From: Sphingobacteriales bacterium
GTDB lineage: Bacteria; Bacteroidota; Bacteroidia; Chitinophagales; Chitinophagaceae
Length of the DNA: 59,209 nt
Assembly: GCA_016185185.1 (NCBI GenBank)
Contig: JACPOD010000016.1
Coordinates: forward strand, 1 to 59,209
Direction of reading: 5' to 3'
The translations under genes were made by a program, and so were the position numbers. Shown here piece after piece: positions 16,939 to 24,638 of the stretch. Below the pieces are notes generated by a model that worked only from the letters and a program-made list of their open reading frames with translations, was not told the origin of the DNA and did no database searches. Within the stretch, counting starts at the first letter, position 1; every line of letters starts with the position of its first letter.

Positions 16939-16944
16939 GGTCAA

Positions 16945-18909
16945 ATGCCAAACGCAACATATATATCATTAATTCCACTACTTCCGTTAGCAGGATTTTT
17001 ACTGCTGGGGTTATTTGGTAAAAAAATTTTTAAAAACAGTGCGGGCATCATTGGAACGTTGCTGTTATTAACATCAACCATACTTGCCCTTTACACCGCT
17101 TATGGCTATTTCTTTGATTACGGAAAGGTAGATGGTGTTTACCAAAAACTCATCCCATTAAAATATACCTGGCTCGAATTTTCCCCCTCCCTTTTGGGGA
17201 GGGCCGGGGAGGGGCCGTTATCGATTGATATGGGCATCTTACTCGATCCTATTTCAGCCATGATGATTGTGGTGGTAACCTTTGTATCGCTGATGGTGCA
17301 TATTTACAGTTTGGGTTATATGAAAGGCGAAGAAAGATATTCAACATACTATGCATTTCTTTCCCTCTTTACTTTTTCCATGCTGGGCTTAGTTCTTTCC
17401 TCTAACATTTTCCAGATTTATATTTTCTGGGAATTGGTGGGTGTATCCTCCTTCTTATTAATTGGATTTTATTACGACCGGCCCAGTGCAGTGGCTGCCT
17501 CAAAAAAAGCATTCATCGTTACCCGTTTTGCCGACTTAGGATTTCTGATTGGTATATTAGTATTATCATTCTATTCAGGCACACTCGATTTCAATACACT
17601 CATACAAAAATTAACTTCACCTGAATCATCTGAATTAAAAACAGCCGTTGCTGCATCCTTCCTTGGTGTATCAGCATTAACATGGGGATTGGCATTGGTA
17701 TTTATTGGTGGTGCAGGTAAGAGTGCCATGTTCCCTTTGCACATCTGGTTGCCCGATGCAATGGAAGGTCCTACCCCTGTCTCCGCATTAATACATGCAG
17801 CAACCATGGTGGTGGCAGGCGTTTATTTGGTTGCAAGATTATTTCCTGTATTTGCAATCTCGGCACCGGATGCATTGAGTATAGTAGCGAATGTTGGTGC
17901 TATCTCAGCATTGTTTGCCGCTATCATTGCCTGTACACAAACGGATATTAAAAGGGTGCTGGCCTATTCAACCATGAGCCAGATTGGTTATATGATGTTT
18001 GCATTAGGTGTTTCAAAATATGGTGGTGAAGAAGGTTTAGGTTATACCGCTTCGATGTTCCACCTGTTTACTCATGCTATGTTCAAAGCATTGTTATTCC
18101 TTGGTGCAGGAGCCGTGATACATTATGTACATAGCAACGACATGAAAGATATGGGTGGATTGCGCAAACATTTACCCATCACGCATATTACTTTTTTACT
18201 GGCTTGTTTATCTATTGCCGGTTTTCCATTGCTGGCAGGGTTCTTTAGTAAAGAAGAAATTTTATTGGCTGCTTACCAGCAAAACACGGTGATTTACTGG
18301 ATTGCCTTAATTATATCCGGACTAACTGCTTTTTATATGTTCCGTTTATATTTCTCTATTTTCTGGAACAAAGAATACCATGCACACGGAGAACATCATG
18401 GCGAAGGTGGCGCCGTAATGATGCTGCCATTGTTATTGTTAGCGGTGGGTGCAGTGTTCGCTGGTTATATTCCTTTTGGACATTTTGTAAGTTCAGATGG
18501 CAAGCCATTGGAAAGTGAATTTCATTTAAGTTTTTCTATTGCACCCGTGTCATTGGGATTGATTGGCATCTTAACTGCTATGTGGTTATATAAAAATGAA
18601 AATAAGAAACCGGCTAAGCTGGCTGCATCATTAAGCGGATTATATAAATCAGCTTATCATAAATTTTATATTGATGAACTTTATTTGTTTATCACGAAGA
18701 AAGTTTTATTCAACCTCATTGCCCGCCCGGCTGCCTGGTTTGATAAAACAGTAGTGGATGGTTTAGTGAATTTTACCGGTAATACAACACAAGACATAAG
18801 TGAACGAATAAAAGGTATTCAATCAGGTAAAGTGCAGCAATATGCTATTTACTTTTTGGTAAGTGCGGTGGCGCTGGCGGTGTTGTTTATATATGTTTGG
18901 AAAACTTAA
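16945..18909 (+). CDS. nuoL: NADH-quinone oxidoreductase subunit L (with repeat-encoded insert)
   Basis: NuoL is the distal antiporter-like proton-pumping subunit with the long lateral helix. The 654-residue product has the family segments YIFWELVGVSSFLLIGFY (TM5 Glu), the TM7 Lys region GGAGKSAMFPLHIWLPDAMEGPTPVSAL and HLFTHAMFKALLFLGAGAVIHY, plus a C-terminal lateral-helix region. In the loop after TM2 it contains SPSLLGRAGEGPL (about residues 80-92), encoded by a palindromic repeat immediately before LSIDMGILLDPIS. The insert lies in a loop facing the periplasm and may be tolerated. The frame is complete. Confidence 0.95.
   Translation: MPNATYISLIPLLPLAGFLLLGLFGKKIFKNSAGIIGTLLLLTSTILALYTAYGYFFDYGKVDGVYQKLIPLKYTWLEFSPSLLGRAGEGPLSIDMGILLDPISAMMIVVVTFVSLMVHIYSLGYMKGEERYSTYYAFLSLFTFSMLGLVLSSNIFQIYIFWELVGVSSFLLIGFYYDRPSAVAASKKAFIVTRFADLGFLIGILVLSFYSGTLDFNTLIQKLTSPESSELKTAVAASFLGVSALTWGLALVFIGGAGKSAMFPLHIWLPDAMEGPTPVSALIHAATMVVAGVYLVARLFPVFAISAPDALSIVANVGAISALFAAIIACTQTDIKRVLAYSTMSQIGYMMFALGVSKYGGEEGLGYTASMFHLFTHAMFKALLFLGAGAVIHYVHSNDMKDMGGLRKHLPITHITFLLACLSIAGFPLLAGFFSKEEILLAAYQQNTVIYWIALIISGLTAFYMFRLYFSIFWNKEYHAHGEHHGEGGAVMMLPLLLLAVGAVFAGYIPFGHFVSSDGKPLESEFHLSFSIAPVSLGLIGILTAMWLYKNENKKPAKLAASLSGLYKSAYHKFYIDELYLFITKKVLFNLIARPAAWFDKTVVDGLVNFTGNTTQDISERIKGIQSGKVQQYAIYFLVSAVALAVLFIYVWKT
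17181..17217. repeat. Palindromic repeat inserted in frame in nuoL
   Basis: C5-T-CCC-TTTT-GGGGAGGG-CC-GGGGAGGGG-CC: hairpin plus a second G-block, the same architecture as the inserts in nuoB and nuoD but read in another phase. Confidence 0.7.
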
Positions 18910-18913
18910 AAAA

Positions 18914-18999
18914 TAATGAATATTGAACAGGCAACACCGGATAAAGAAGTAAAACACTTCATCATTCATCATTCCCTGTTCATTATTCGATATTCTCAA
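18914..18999. repeat. Imperfect hairpin in the nuoL-nuoM gap
   Basis: GAATATTGAACAGG is inverted as CCCTGTTCATTATTCGATATTC across the whole gap. The right arm matches the pre-nuoJ element, so both belong to one family. Confidence 0.65.
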
Positions 19000-19001
19000 C
19001 G

Positions 19002-20504
19002 ATGAATCTTTTATTATTAATAGGGTTGCCATTATTAACTGCTGTTGGCGTTTTGCTTTCCCGCAATACCCAACAGGTAAGAAGTATTGCTTTTGCAGGT
19101 TCTGCTTTGCAGCTGGTATTGGCGATAGCTTTAATTTATTTTTTTAATAAAGAAAGAGCCGCCGGTGCAGCAGCACAAATGTTGTTTGAACAAAACTATG
19201 CTCTGTTTCCTTCACTTAATATCAACTTTCATATTGGTGTGGATGGAATTTCTGTTGCCATGATATTACTCACAGCATTAGTAGTATTGGCAGGCGTATT
19301 AGTATCGTGGAATGTAGAAAACCTGCCTGCCGGCAAGGCAGGGATGACAAAAGAATTTTATTTCTTACTCCTCCTGCTGGCAATGGGTGCTTACGGTTTC
19401 TTTATCTCATTAGATTTATTTGTTTTATTCTTCTTCCTTGAAATTGCAGTAATACCAAAATATTTACTGATTGGAACATGGGGCAGCGGCAAAAAAGAAT
19501 ACAGTGCCAACAAACTGGCTTTAATGCTTATGGCTGGTTCTTCGTTGGTAATTGTAGGAATACTGGGAATGTATTTTGGTAATGGCGAACATAAAAGTTT
19601 TGATTTAGTTCATATTGCCCAAACAGGTCTTTCATCTTCTGTACAAAAATTATTCTTTCCATTTTTATTTGTGGGCTTTGGTGTATTCACCGCCTTATTT
19701 CCTTTTCATACATGGGTGCCTGATGGTCACTCCTCCGCACCAACGGCAGGGTCGATGTTCCTTGCCGGTATCTCAATGAAATTGGGTGGCTATGGTTGTT
19801 TGAGAGTAGCCACTTATTTGATGCCACAGGGGGCACAGGAATATTCTAACTGGATTATTGTATTATCCTCTATCGCTATTTTATACGGCGCCTTCGCTAC
19901 TATGATGCAGCGGGATTTAAAATACATGAACGCTTACTCCTCCATCAGTCATTGTGGTTTTGTTTTGCTTGGTATCGGCATGTTAACCAAAACAGCGATA
20001 GTGGGTGCGGTGATGCAGATGGTAAGTCATGGTTTGATGACGGCCCTTTTCTTTGCTGTGATAGGAATGATATATGAACGTACACATACAAGACAGATAA
20101 ATGAAATGGGTGGTTTATTAAAAGTAATGCCATTCACCATGACGGTTTTATTTATTGCAGGTTTATGTTCATTGGGGTTGCCGGGTTTTAGCGGTTTTGT
20201 GGCAGAGATGACCGTGTTTATGGGAAGTTGGCAAAATGCAGACAACTTTCATCGCATTGCAACGGTAGTGGCTTGCATGTCCATTGTGGTAACAGCAGTT
20301 TATATTTTACGGGCAATAGGACAGGTAGCAATGGGCCCGATAAAAGAATCTTTTAATGGTTTGAGTGATGCCAGTTGGAATGAAAAATTAGCTGCGGCTA
20401 TTTTGATAATTGGTATTGTGGCAATTGGTGTTGCGCCTAATTGGTTGAATGATTTAATCAGGCCGGGAGCGGAAATTATTATGAACAAAATATCTGGAAA
20501 ATGA
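19002..20504 (+). CDS. nuoM: NADH-quinone oxidoreductase subunit M (with repeat-encoded insert)
   Basis: NuoM is the middle antiporter-like proton-pumping subunit. The 500-residue product shows the TM5 Glu segment LFFFLEIAVIPKYLLIGTWG, the TM7/8 region ALFPFHTWVPDGHSSAPTAGSM and MNAYSSISHCGFVLLGIG. A loop after TM3 contains ENLPAGKAGMTKEF, in which LPAGKAG is the translation of a CCTGCC/GGCAGG palindrome (19322-19343). Its stop codon is formed by the first bases of the following inverted repeat. The frame is otherwise intact. Confidence 0.95.
   Translation: MNLLLLIGLPLLTAVGVLLSRNTQQVRSIAFAGSALQLVLAIALIYFFNKERAAGAAAQMLFEQNYALFPSLNINFHIGVDGISVAMILLTALVVLAGVLVSWNVENLPAGKAGMTKEFYFLLLLLAMGAYGFFISLDLFVLFFFLEIAVIPKYLLIGTWGSGKKEYSANKLALMLMAGSSLVIVGILGMYFGNGEHKSFDLVHIAQTGLSSSVQKLFFPFLFVGFGVFTALFPFHTWVPDGHSSAPTAGSMFLAGISMKLGGYGCLRVATYLMPQGAQEYSNWIIVLSSIAILYGAFATMMQRDLKYMNAYSSISHCGFVLLGIGMLTKTAIVGAVMQMVSHGLMTALFFAVIGMIYERTHTRQINEMGGLLKVMPFTMTVLFIAGLCSLGLPGFSGFVAEMTVFMGSWQNADNFHRIATVVACMSIVVTAVYILRAIGQVAMGPIKESFNGLSDASWNEKLAAAILIIGIVAIGVAPNWLNDLIRPGAEIIMNKISGK
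19322..19343. repeat. CCTGCC...GGCAGG palindrome inserted in frame in nuoM
   Basis: CCTGCCTGCCGGCAAGGCAGG is a near-perfect 21-bp palindrome read as L-P-A-G-K-A-G. It differs in sequence from the C/G-block class, so a second repeat type has entered the same operon. Confidence 0.65.
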
Positions 20505-20577
20505 GAAATAAGAAATTACAAATAAGGAACGAGGAAGTTTTATTTACTTTCTGATTTCTTATTCCTTATTTCTCATT
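20501..20577. repeat. Imperfect hairpin in the nuoM-nuoN gap
   Basis: ATGAGAAATAAGAAATTA and ATAAGGAA are inverted as TTCCTTATTTCTCAT with TTTCTTATT before it. The left arm includes the nuoM stop codon TGA. Confidence 0.7.
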
Positions 20578-20590
20578 CCACATTAATTAT

Positions 20591-21982
20591 ATGAGTGATT
20601 TTTTATTAATAATGAAGAATGAACTGGTGATTACCTTCATCATCTTCCTGCTGCTGTTTATCAAACTCGGCAGGGGAATGAAGAACGAAAGCCTGTTATC
20701 CTTAATACAGTTTTTATTATTGCTGAATGTTGGACAGGGATTTACTTTTCTGGAAGGAAATTTGTTTGGCAATATGTTTACCAATACGGAGCAAATTGCT
20801 TTTGAAAAAAATATACTAAACCTCGGTGTGTATCTCATTTCATTGCTATGCTCCGGCTGGCTGAAACAGCATAAACATTTGCCCGAATTTTTTATGCTGA
20901 TGTTGTCAGCTTTACTCGGAATGAACTTTTTAATCTCGAGTGGTAACTTATTAATGTTCTACCTGTCGCTCGAACTATCATCTATACCCATTGCCGCCAT
21001 GGCCAATTTTGATTTGGAAAAGAAAGCATCTTCCGAAGCGGCTATGAAGATGATATTATCTTCTGCATTTTCATCCGGCATTTTATTGTTTGGTATTTCA
21101 TTGGTATATGGTGCCACCGGCACTATCAGTTTTGCTGAATTACCAGCTGCATTGAATGGAAGTACATTGCAGATATTAGCATTTGTTTTCCTCGTTACTT
21201 CCTTCGCTTTTAAGCTTTCCGTTGTGCCTTTTCATTTATGGACAGCCGATGTGTATGAAGGTGCACCTGTGCCGGTTACCTCTTTCTTATCGGTTATCTC
21301 CAAAGGTTCTGTAGCGTTTATTTTTATTACCGTTTTATTCAAAGTTTTTTCTCCATTGCAGCAAACATGGTACAATATGCTGGTGATATTATCCATCGCC
21401 ACTATGATAACCGGTAACCTGTTTGCTTTACGTCAGCAGAATTTAAAACGCTTCCTTGCTTTCTCGTCTATTGCACAGGTTGGTTTTATTTTGTTTGGCA
21501 TCAGCGGAGGAACAGCTGCATCCACCAGTGCCGTAATTTATTTTGTGCTGATATATGTGTTCTCCAATTTAGCAGCTTTCGGTGTGGTGAGTATTGCTTC
21601 CTCTGCAACTGGAAAAGAAACCATAAATGATTTTAAAGCCTTTTATCAAAACAATAAATTATTAAGCTGGGTAATGGCACTGGCCTTATTCTCTTTAGCT
21701 GGTGTGCCACCTACAGCAGGGTTCTTTGGTAAAATGTTTTTGATTGTAGCTGGTGCAGGTAATTCATATTTGTGGTTCCTGGTAATTGCAGCGTTGAACC
21801 TGGTAGTTTCCTTATACTATTATTTAAAAGTAGTAAGGGCCATTTTTATGGATAAGAATGAAAACCCGGTTGAAAAAATAACCATTGGTGCATCCGAAAA
21901 ACTTGGTTTGATTATTTGCAGTGCAGGTATTGTGTTGGTGGGATTGTTAAGCTGGATATATCAATACATCAGTCAATTATAA
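20591..21982 (+). CDS. nuoN: NADH-quinone oxidoreductase subunit N
   Basis: NuoN is the third antiporter-like proton-pumping subunit. The 463-residue product has about 14 helices, the TM5 Glu segment LLMFYLSLELSSIPIAAMANF, the TM7 Lys region FAFKLSVVPFHLWTADVYEGAPVPVTSFL and the LKRFLAFSSIAQVGFILFG segment. It is complete and uninterrupted. It closes the nuo series; the next gene downstream is small and of unknown function. Confidence 0.95.
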   Translation: MSDFLLIMKNELVITFIIFLLLFIKLGRGMKNESLLSLIQFLLLLNVGQGFTFLEGNLFGNMFTNTEQIAFEKNILNLGVYLISLLCSGWLKQHKHLPEFFMLMLSALLGMNFLISSGNLLMFYLSLELSSIPIAAMANFDLEKKASSEAAMKMILSSAFSSGILLFGISLVYGATGTISFAELPAALNGSTLQILAFVFLVTSFAFKLSVVPFHLWTADVYEGAPVPVTSFLSVISKGSVAFIFITVLFKVFSPLQQTWYNMLVILSIATMITGNLFALRQQNLKRFLAFSSIAQVGFILFGISGGTAASTSAVIYFVLIYVFSNLAAFGVVSIASSATGKETINDFKAFYQNNKLLSWVMALALFSLAGVPPTAGFFGKMFLIVAGAGNSYLWFLVIAALNLVVSLYYYLKVVRAIFMDKNENPVEKITIGASEKLGLIICSAGIVLVGLLSWIYQYISQL

Positions 21983-21984
21983 AT

Positions 21985-22053
21985 TGATGTTGGATGCTAA
22001 ATGTTGAGTTTTAAATTAATCATTCATCATTTAACATTCAAAATTCAACATAA
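21985..22053. repeat. Imperfect hairpin after nuoN
   Basis: ATGTTGGATGCTAAATGTTGA is inverted as TTAACATTCAAAATTCAACAT. The right arm shares TTCAACATTCAAAAT-type wording with the nuoD-nuoH element. Confidence 0.65.
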
Positions 22054-22059
22054 CTCATC

Positions 22060-22443
22060 ATGGCAATAAATAAGAATCACGAATTTGAAGAACTCAATGG
22101 TGTTAAATGCGGCATCGTGGAGAAGAATGTAAAACCAGAACGTGTTTCTTTTTTGAAATCGTTACTGGAGTTTAATGGTTATACTGTGGTAGCCGTTCCT
22201 TCACCAGCACCAAAAGCCGCTCCTGCCAAACCTGTTGCTGAAGGAGAAACACCTCCGCCTGCTCCACCACCGCCACCTGAGACTTATACTGTTGGTGTTA
22301 CTGATTACACCTTCAATCCCATCAATGCCATCTTTGGCAGGTTATTGCGTACACCCGATAAGCATGTAGTTACACTGGCTTACTGGCAACAGAAAGATAT
22401 GGTGAGTCATGATGAAGTTCCTTATTACGAAACACCAGCTTAG
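22060..22443 (+). CDS. Conserved hypothetical protein with Pro/Ala-rich centre
   Basis: A 127-residue soluble protein without signal peptide. Residues 1-47 (a small alpha/beta segment, CGIVEKNVKPERVSFLKSLL) and 75-127 (YTVGVTDYTFNPINAIFGR onward) flank a Pro/Ala linker at about 48-72. I do not recognise the family. It follows nuoN after one hairpin and precedes the DUF1569 gene by 6 bp, so it could be co-transcribed with either. No catalytic motif is evident. Confidence 0.7.
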   Translation: MAINKNHEFEELNGVKCGIVEKNVKPERVSFLKSLLEFNGYTVVAVPSPAPKAAPAKPVAEGETPPPAPPPPPETYTVGVTDYTFNPINAIFGRLLRTPDKHVVTLAYWQQKDMVSHDEVPYYETPA

Positions 22444-22449
22444 TATATC

Positions 22450-22899
22450 ATGGAAGTAAAAAATTTATTTGATGCCGCTGTTAAGCAGGACATCATCAAC
22501 CGGATCAATCAACTTACCCCGCCATCACCACGGCAATGGGGCAAGATGGATGTGGCGCAGATGCTGGCACATTTACAAATGCCCATCAAAATTGCATTGG
22601 GTACACATCAGCTCAAAGGAAATTTTCTGTTACGTTTAATTGGTCCTTTGTTTAAATCCAAACTGTGGAATGCAACACCCTATAAAGAAAGCCTGCCTAC
22701 TGACCCAACTTTTATTATGACAGGCAGCAATAAAGATTTTGAAAAAGAGAAAAGTCAATTACTCCAACTGGTAAACCAGTTTAGTGAAAATAATATAGCT
22801 CGTGATACGCATCCCATATTTGGAAAACTTACCAAAGAACAATGGAGCAAAGCCACCTGGAAACACCTTGATCATCATTTGAGGCAGTTTGGGGTGTGA
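22450..22899 (+). CDS. DUF1569 (DinB-like fold) protein
   Basis: The 149-residue protein matches DUF1569: an N-terminal PPSPRQWGKMDVAQMLAHLQ stretch with the His in the metal-site position, FKSKLWNATPYKESLPTDPTF in the middle and a C-terminal WKHLDHHLRQFGV with the His pair. DinB-fold proteins often bind a metal through three histidines and act in thiol-dependent detoxification. No function is known for this group. It is separated by 6 bp from the gene upstream. Confidence 0.75.
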   Translation: MEVKNLFDAAVKQDIINRINQLTPPSPRQWGKMDVAQMLAHLQMPIKIALGTHQLKGNFLLRLIGPLFKSKLWNATPYKESLPTDPTFIMTGSNKDFEKEKSQLLQLVNQFSENNIARDTHPIFGKLTKEQWSKATWKHLDHHLRQFGV

Positions 22900-23208
22900 T
22901 GATTTTTTTAATAAATATTATGGCGATTAATGAAGTAATTGTACAAAGATGCGATGCAACCGCAGCCCAATAGTGACCGGTTTTTTTTGTATCGTTTTAC
23001 AACACTGCTTATACTGCAGTAAAGAAAAATCATTTTGCCTTCCTGATTAAAATCATATATCAATATACCTGCCCCCGCTATATTTACAGTGGTTATATGA
23101 ATATCTTCAAAAATATCATCCGCAAGCCATCCTGAAGTTTCGTTCTGGCACTTAGCAATTTCTATTAATTAATTAATCCCGGTACGGCTACCGGAAAAAA
23201 CTTCATGC
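22900..23208. other. 309-bp non-coding region upstream of tryptophanase
   Basis: No open frame of note. It holds a weak terminator-like element (AACCG...CGGTT then eight T, ending near 22990) and a perfect 6-bp hairpin CCGGTA-CGGC-TACCGG at 23179-23194, only 14 nt before the tnaA start, followed by AAAAAA. The hairpin position would let it affect translation initiation. No tRNA or riboswitch was recognised. Confidence 0.4.
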
Positions 23209-24582
23209 ATGAAAACAATCATCGAACCATTTAAAATAAAATCAGTTGAACCTATCTGTTTTAATACAAAAGAAGAAAGGGTATCAATTTTAGAAAAAGC
23301 CAATTATAACCCGTTCAGCATCCATGCTAACGATGTGCTAATCGATCTGCTTACCGACAGTGGTACCAGTGCCATGAGCAGTAACCAATGGGCAGGCATA
23401 ATGCAGGGCGATGAATCGTATGCAGGCAGTCCAAGTTTCTTTCATTTTGAAAAAACAGTAAAAGAGATAACTGGCTTACCCATTGTAATTCCTGCGCACC
23501 AGGGCAGGGCAGCCGAGAAAATCCTTTTTTCTATTCTTGGTGGCAAAGGAAAATATTTTATCAGTAATACCTTGTTTGATACCACAAGGGCCAATATCGA
23601 ATTTTCCGGTGCTGGGGGGATTGATTTGTTATGTGAAGAAGGAAAACATCCCACCGTCCCATCCGCCTTTAAAGGAAATATGGATACGGGTGCATTGAAA
23701 AAAATAATTATTGAAAAAGGGGCGGATAATATCCCAATGGTCATCATGACTGTAACAAATAATTCCGGTGGCGGGCAACCTGTAAGTATGCAAAATATAA
23801 AAACAGTAAGTGCCATCTGCAAGGAAAATAAAATCCCTTTCTTTATTGATGCCTGCCGGTTTGCTGAGAACAGTTATTTCATCAAACTGCGGGAAGAAGG
23901 ATATGCCAACAGGTCTGTTACTGAAATTGCTGCGGAACTTTTTTCTTATGCAGATGGTTGTACTATGAGTGCAAAGAAAGATGCCTTTGCAAATATTGGT
24001 GGTTTTTTAGCCATGAGGGATATGGATTTAGCTATTCGCTGCCGCAATCTTTTAATTATTACCGAAGGCTTTACAACTTATGGTGGATTGGCAGGAAGGG
24101 ATTTGGAAGCCATTGCCATTGGCCTGAAAGAAGTAATGGACGAACATTACCTCCAATACCGCATCCGCAGTATTGAATACCTCACCAATAAATTAATAGC
24201 AGCGGGTGTCCCTGTAATGCAACCTGCCGGTGGCCATGCTGTGTATATTGATGCAAAAGAATTTCTTCCACATATCCCGGTTGAACAATATCCCGGCCAG
24301 GCTTTGGTGGGTGCTTTGTATGTGGAAGGTGGGATACGCAGTGTGGAAATTGGTTCACTTATGTTTGGAAAATATAATGCTGCAGGAAAATTAATTCCAT
24401 CACAAATGGAACTGGTACGATTAGCCATTCCAAGAAGAGTGTACACACAAAGCCATATTGATTATGTAGCGGAAGTGGTTATTGAAGTATTTGAAAAAAG
24501 AAATTCAATTAAAGGTTTACAAATAACCGAAGAAGTGCCGATGCTGCGCCATTTTACTGCAAAACTGAAACAGACCCCCTAA
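23209..24582 (+). CDS. tnaA: Tryptophanase
   Basis: A PLP-dependent beta-eliminating lyase (457 residues) that splits L-tryptophan to indole, pyruvate and ammonia. The PLP lysine lies in MSAKKDAF. Three positions that separate tryptophanase from tyrosine phenol-lyase point to tryptophanase: Asp124 in NTLFDTTR (E. coli Asp137), Ile in VEIGS where TPL has Arg, and His in LRHFTAKL (E. coli His463). It is followed after 56 bp by its paralogue. No tnaC-like leader peptide was recognised. The last codons and the stop (KQTP, TAA) lie in a palindromic repeat. Confidence 0.92.
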   Translation: MKTIIEPFKIKSVEPICFNTKEERVSILEKANYNPFSIHANDVLIDLLTDSGTSAMSSNQWAGIMQGDESYAGSPSFFHFEKTVKEITGLPIVIPAHQGRAAEKILFSILGGKGKYFISNTLFDTTRANIEFSGAGGIDLLCEEGKHPTVPSAFKGNMDTGALKKIIIEKGADNIPMVIMTVTNNSGGGQPVSMQNIKTVSAICKENKIPFFIDACRFAENSYFIKLREEGYANRSVTEIAAELFSYADGCTMSAKKDAFANIGGFLAMRDMDLAIRCRNLLIITEGFTTYGGLAGRDLEAIAIGLKEVMDEHYLQYRIRSIEYLTNKLIAAGVPVMQPAGGHAVYIDAKEFLPHIPVEQYPGQALVGALYVEGGIRSVEIGSLMFGKYNAAGKLIPSQMELVRLAIPRRVYTQSHIDYVAEVVIEVFEKRNSIKGLQITEEVPMLRHFTAKLKQTP

Positions 24583-24598
24583 ATCCCCCAAAGGGGCA
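24573..24598. repeat. Palindromic repeat supplying the tnaA stop codon
   Basis: ACCCCCTAAAT CCCC-AAA-GGGG, C-block plus hairpin, with the TAA of the C-block used as stop. It is the same class as in the nuo operon. Confidence 0.7.
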
Positions 24599-24638
24599 CT
24601 TGCAGAAGCAGGTTTATTAAACAATAAAAAAAAATGAT

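Noticed and set aside
11824-19343. CRISPR array, because GC-rich repeats recur in the nuo operon
   Set aside because: Copies are kilobases apart, variable and palindromic, with genes between them; there are no regular spacers and no cas genes.
22900-23208. TnaC-type leader peptide upstream of tryptophanase
   Set aside because: No short open frame with the expected Trp codon and rho-site context could be found, only hairpins.
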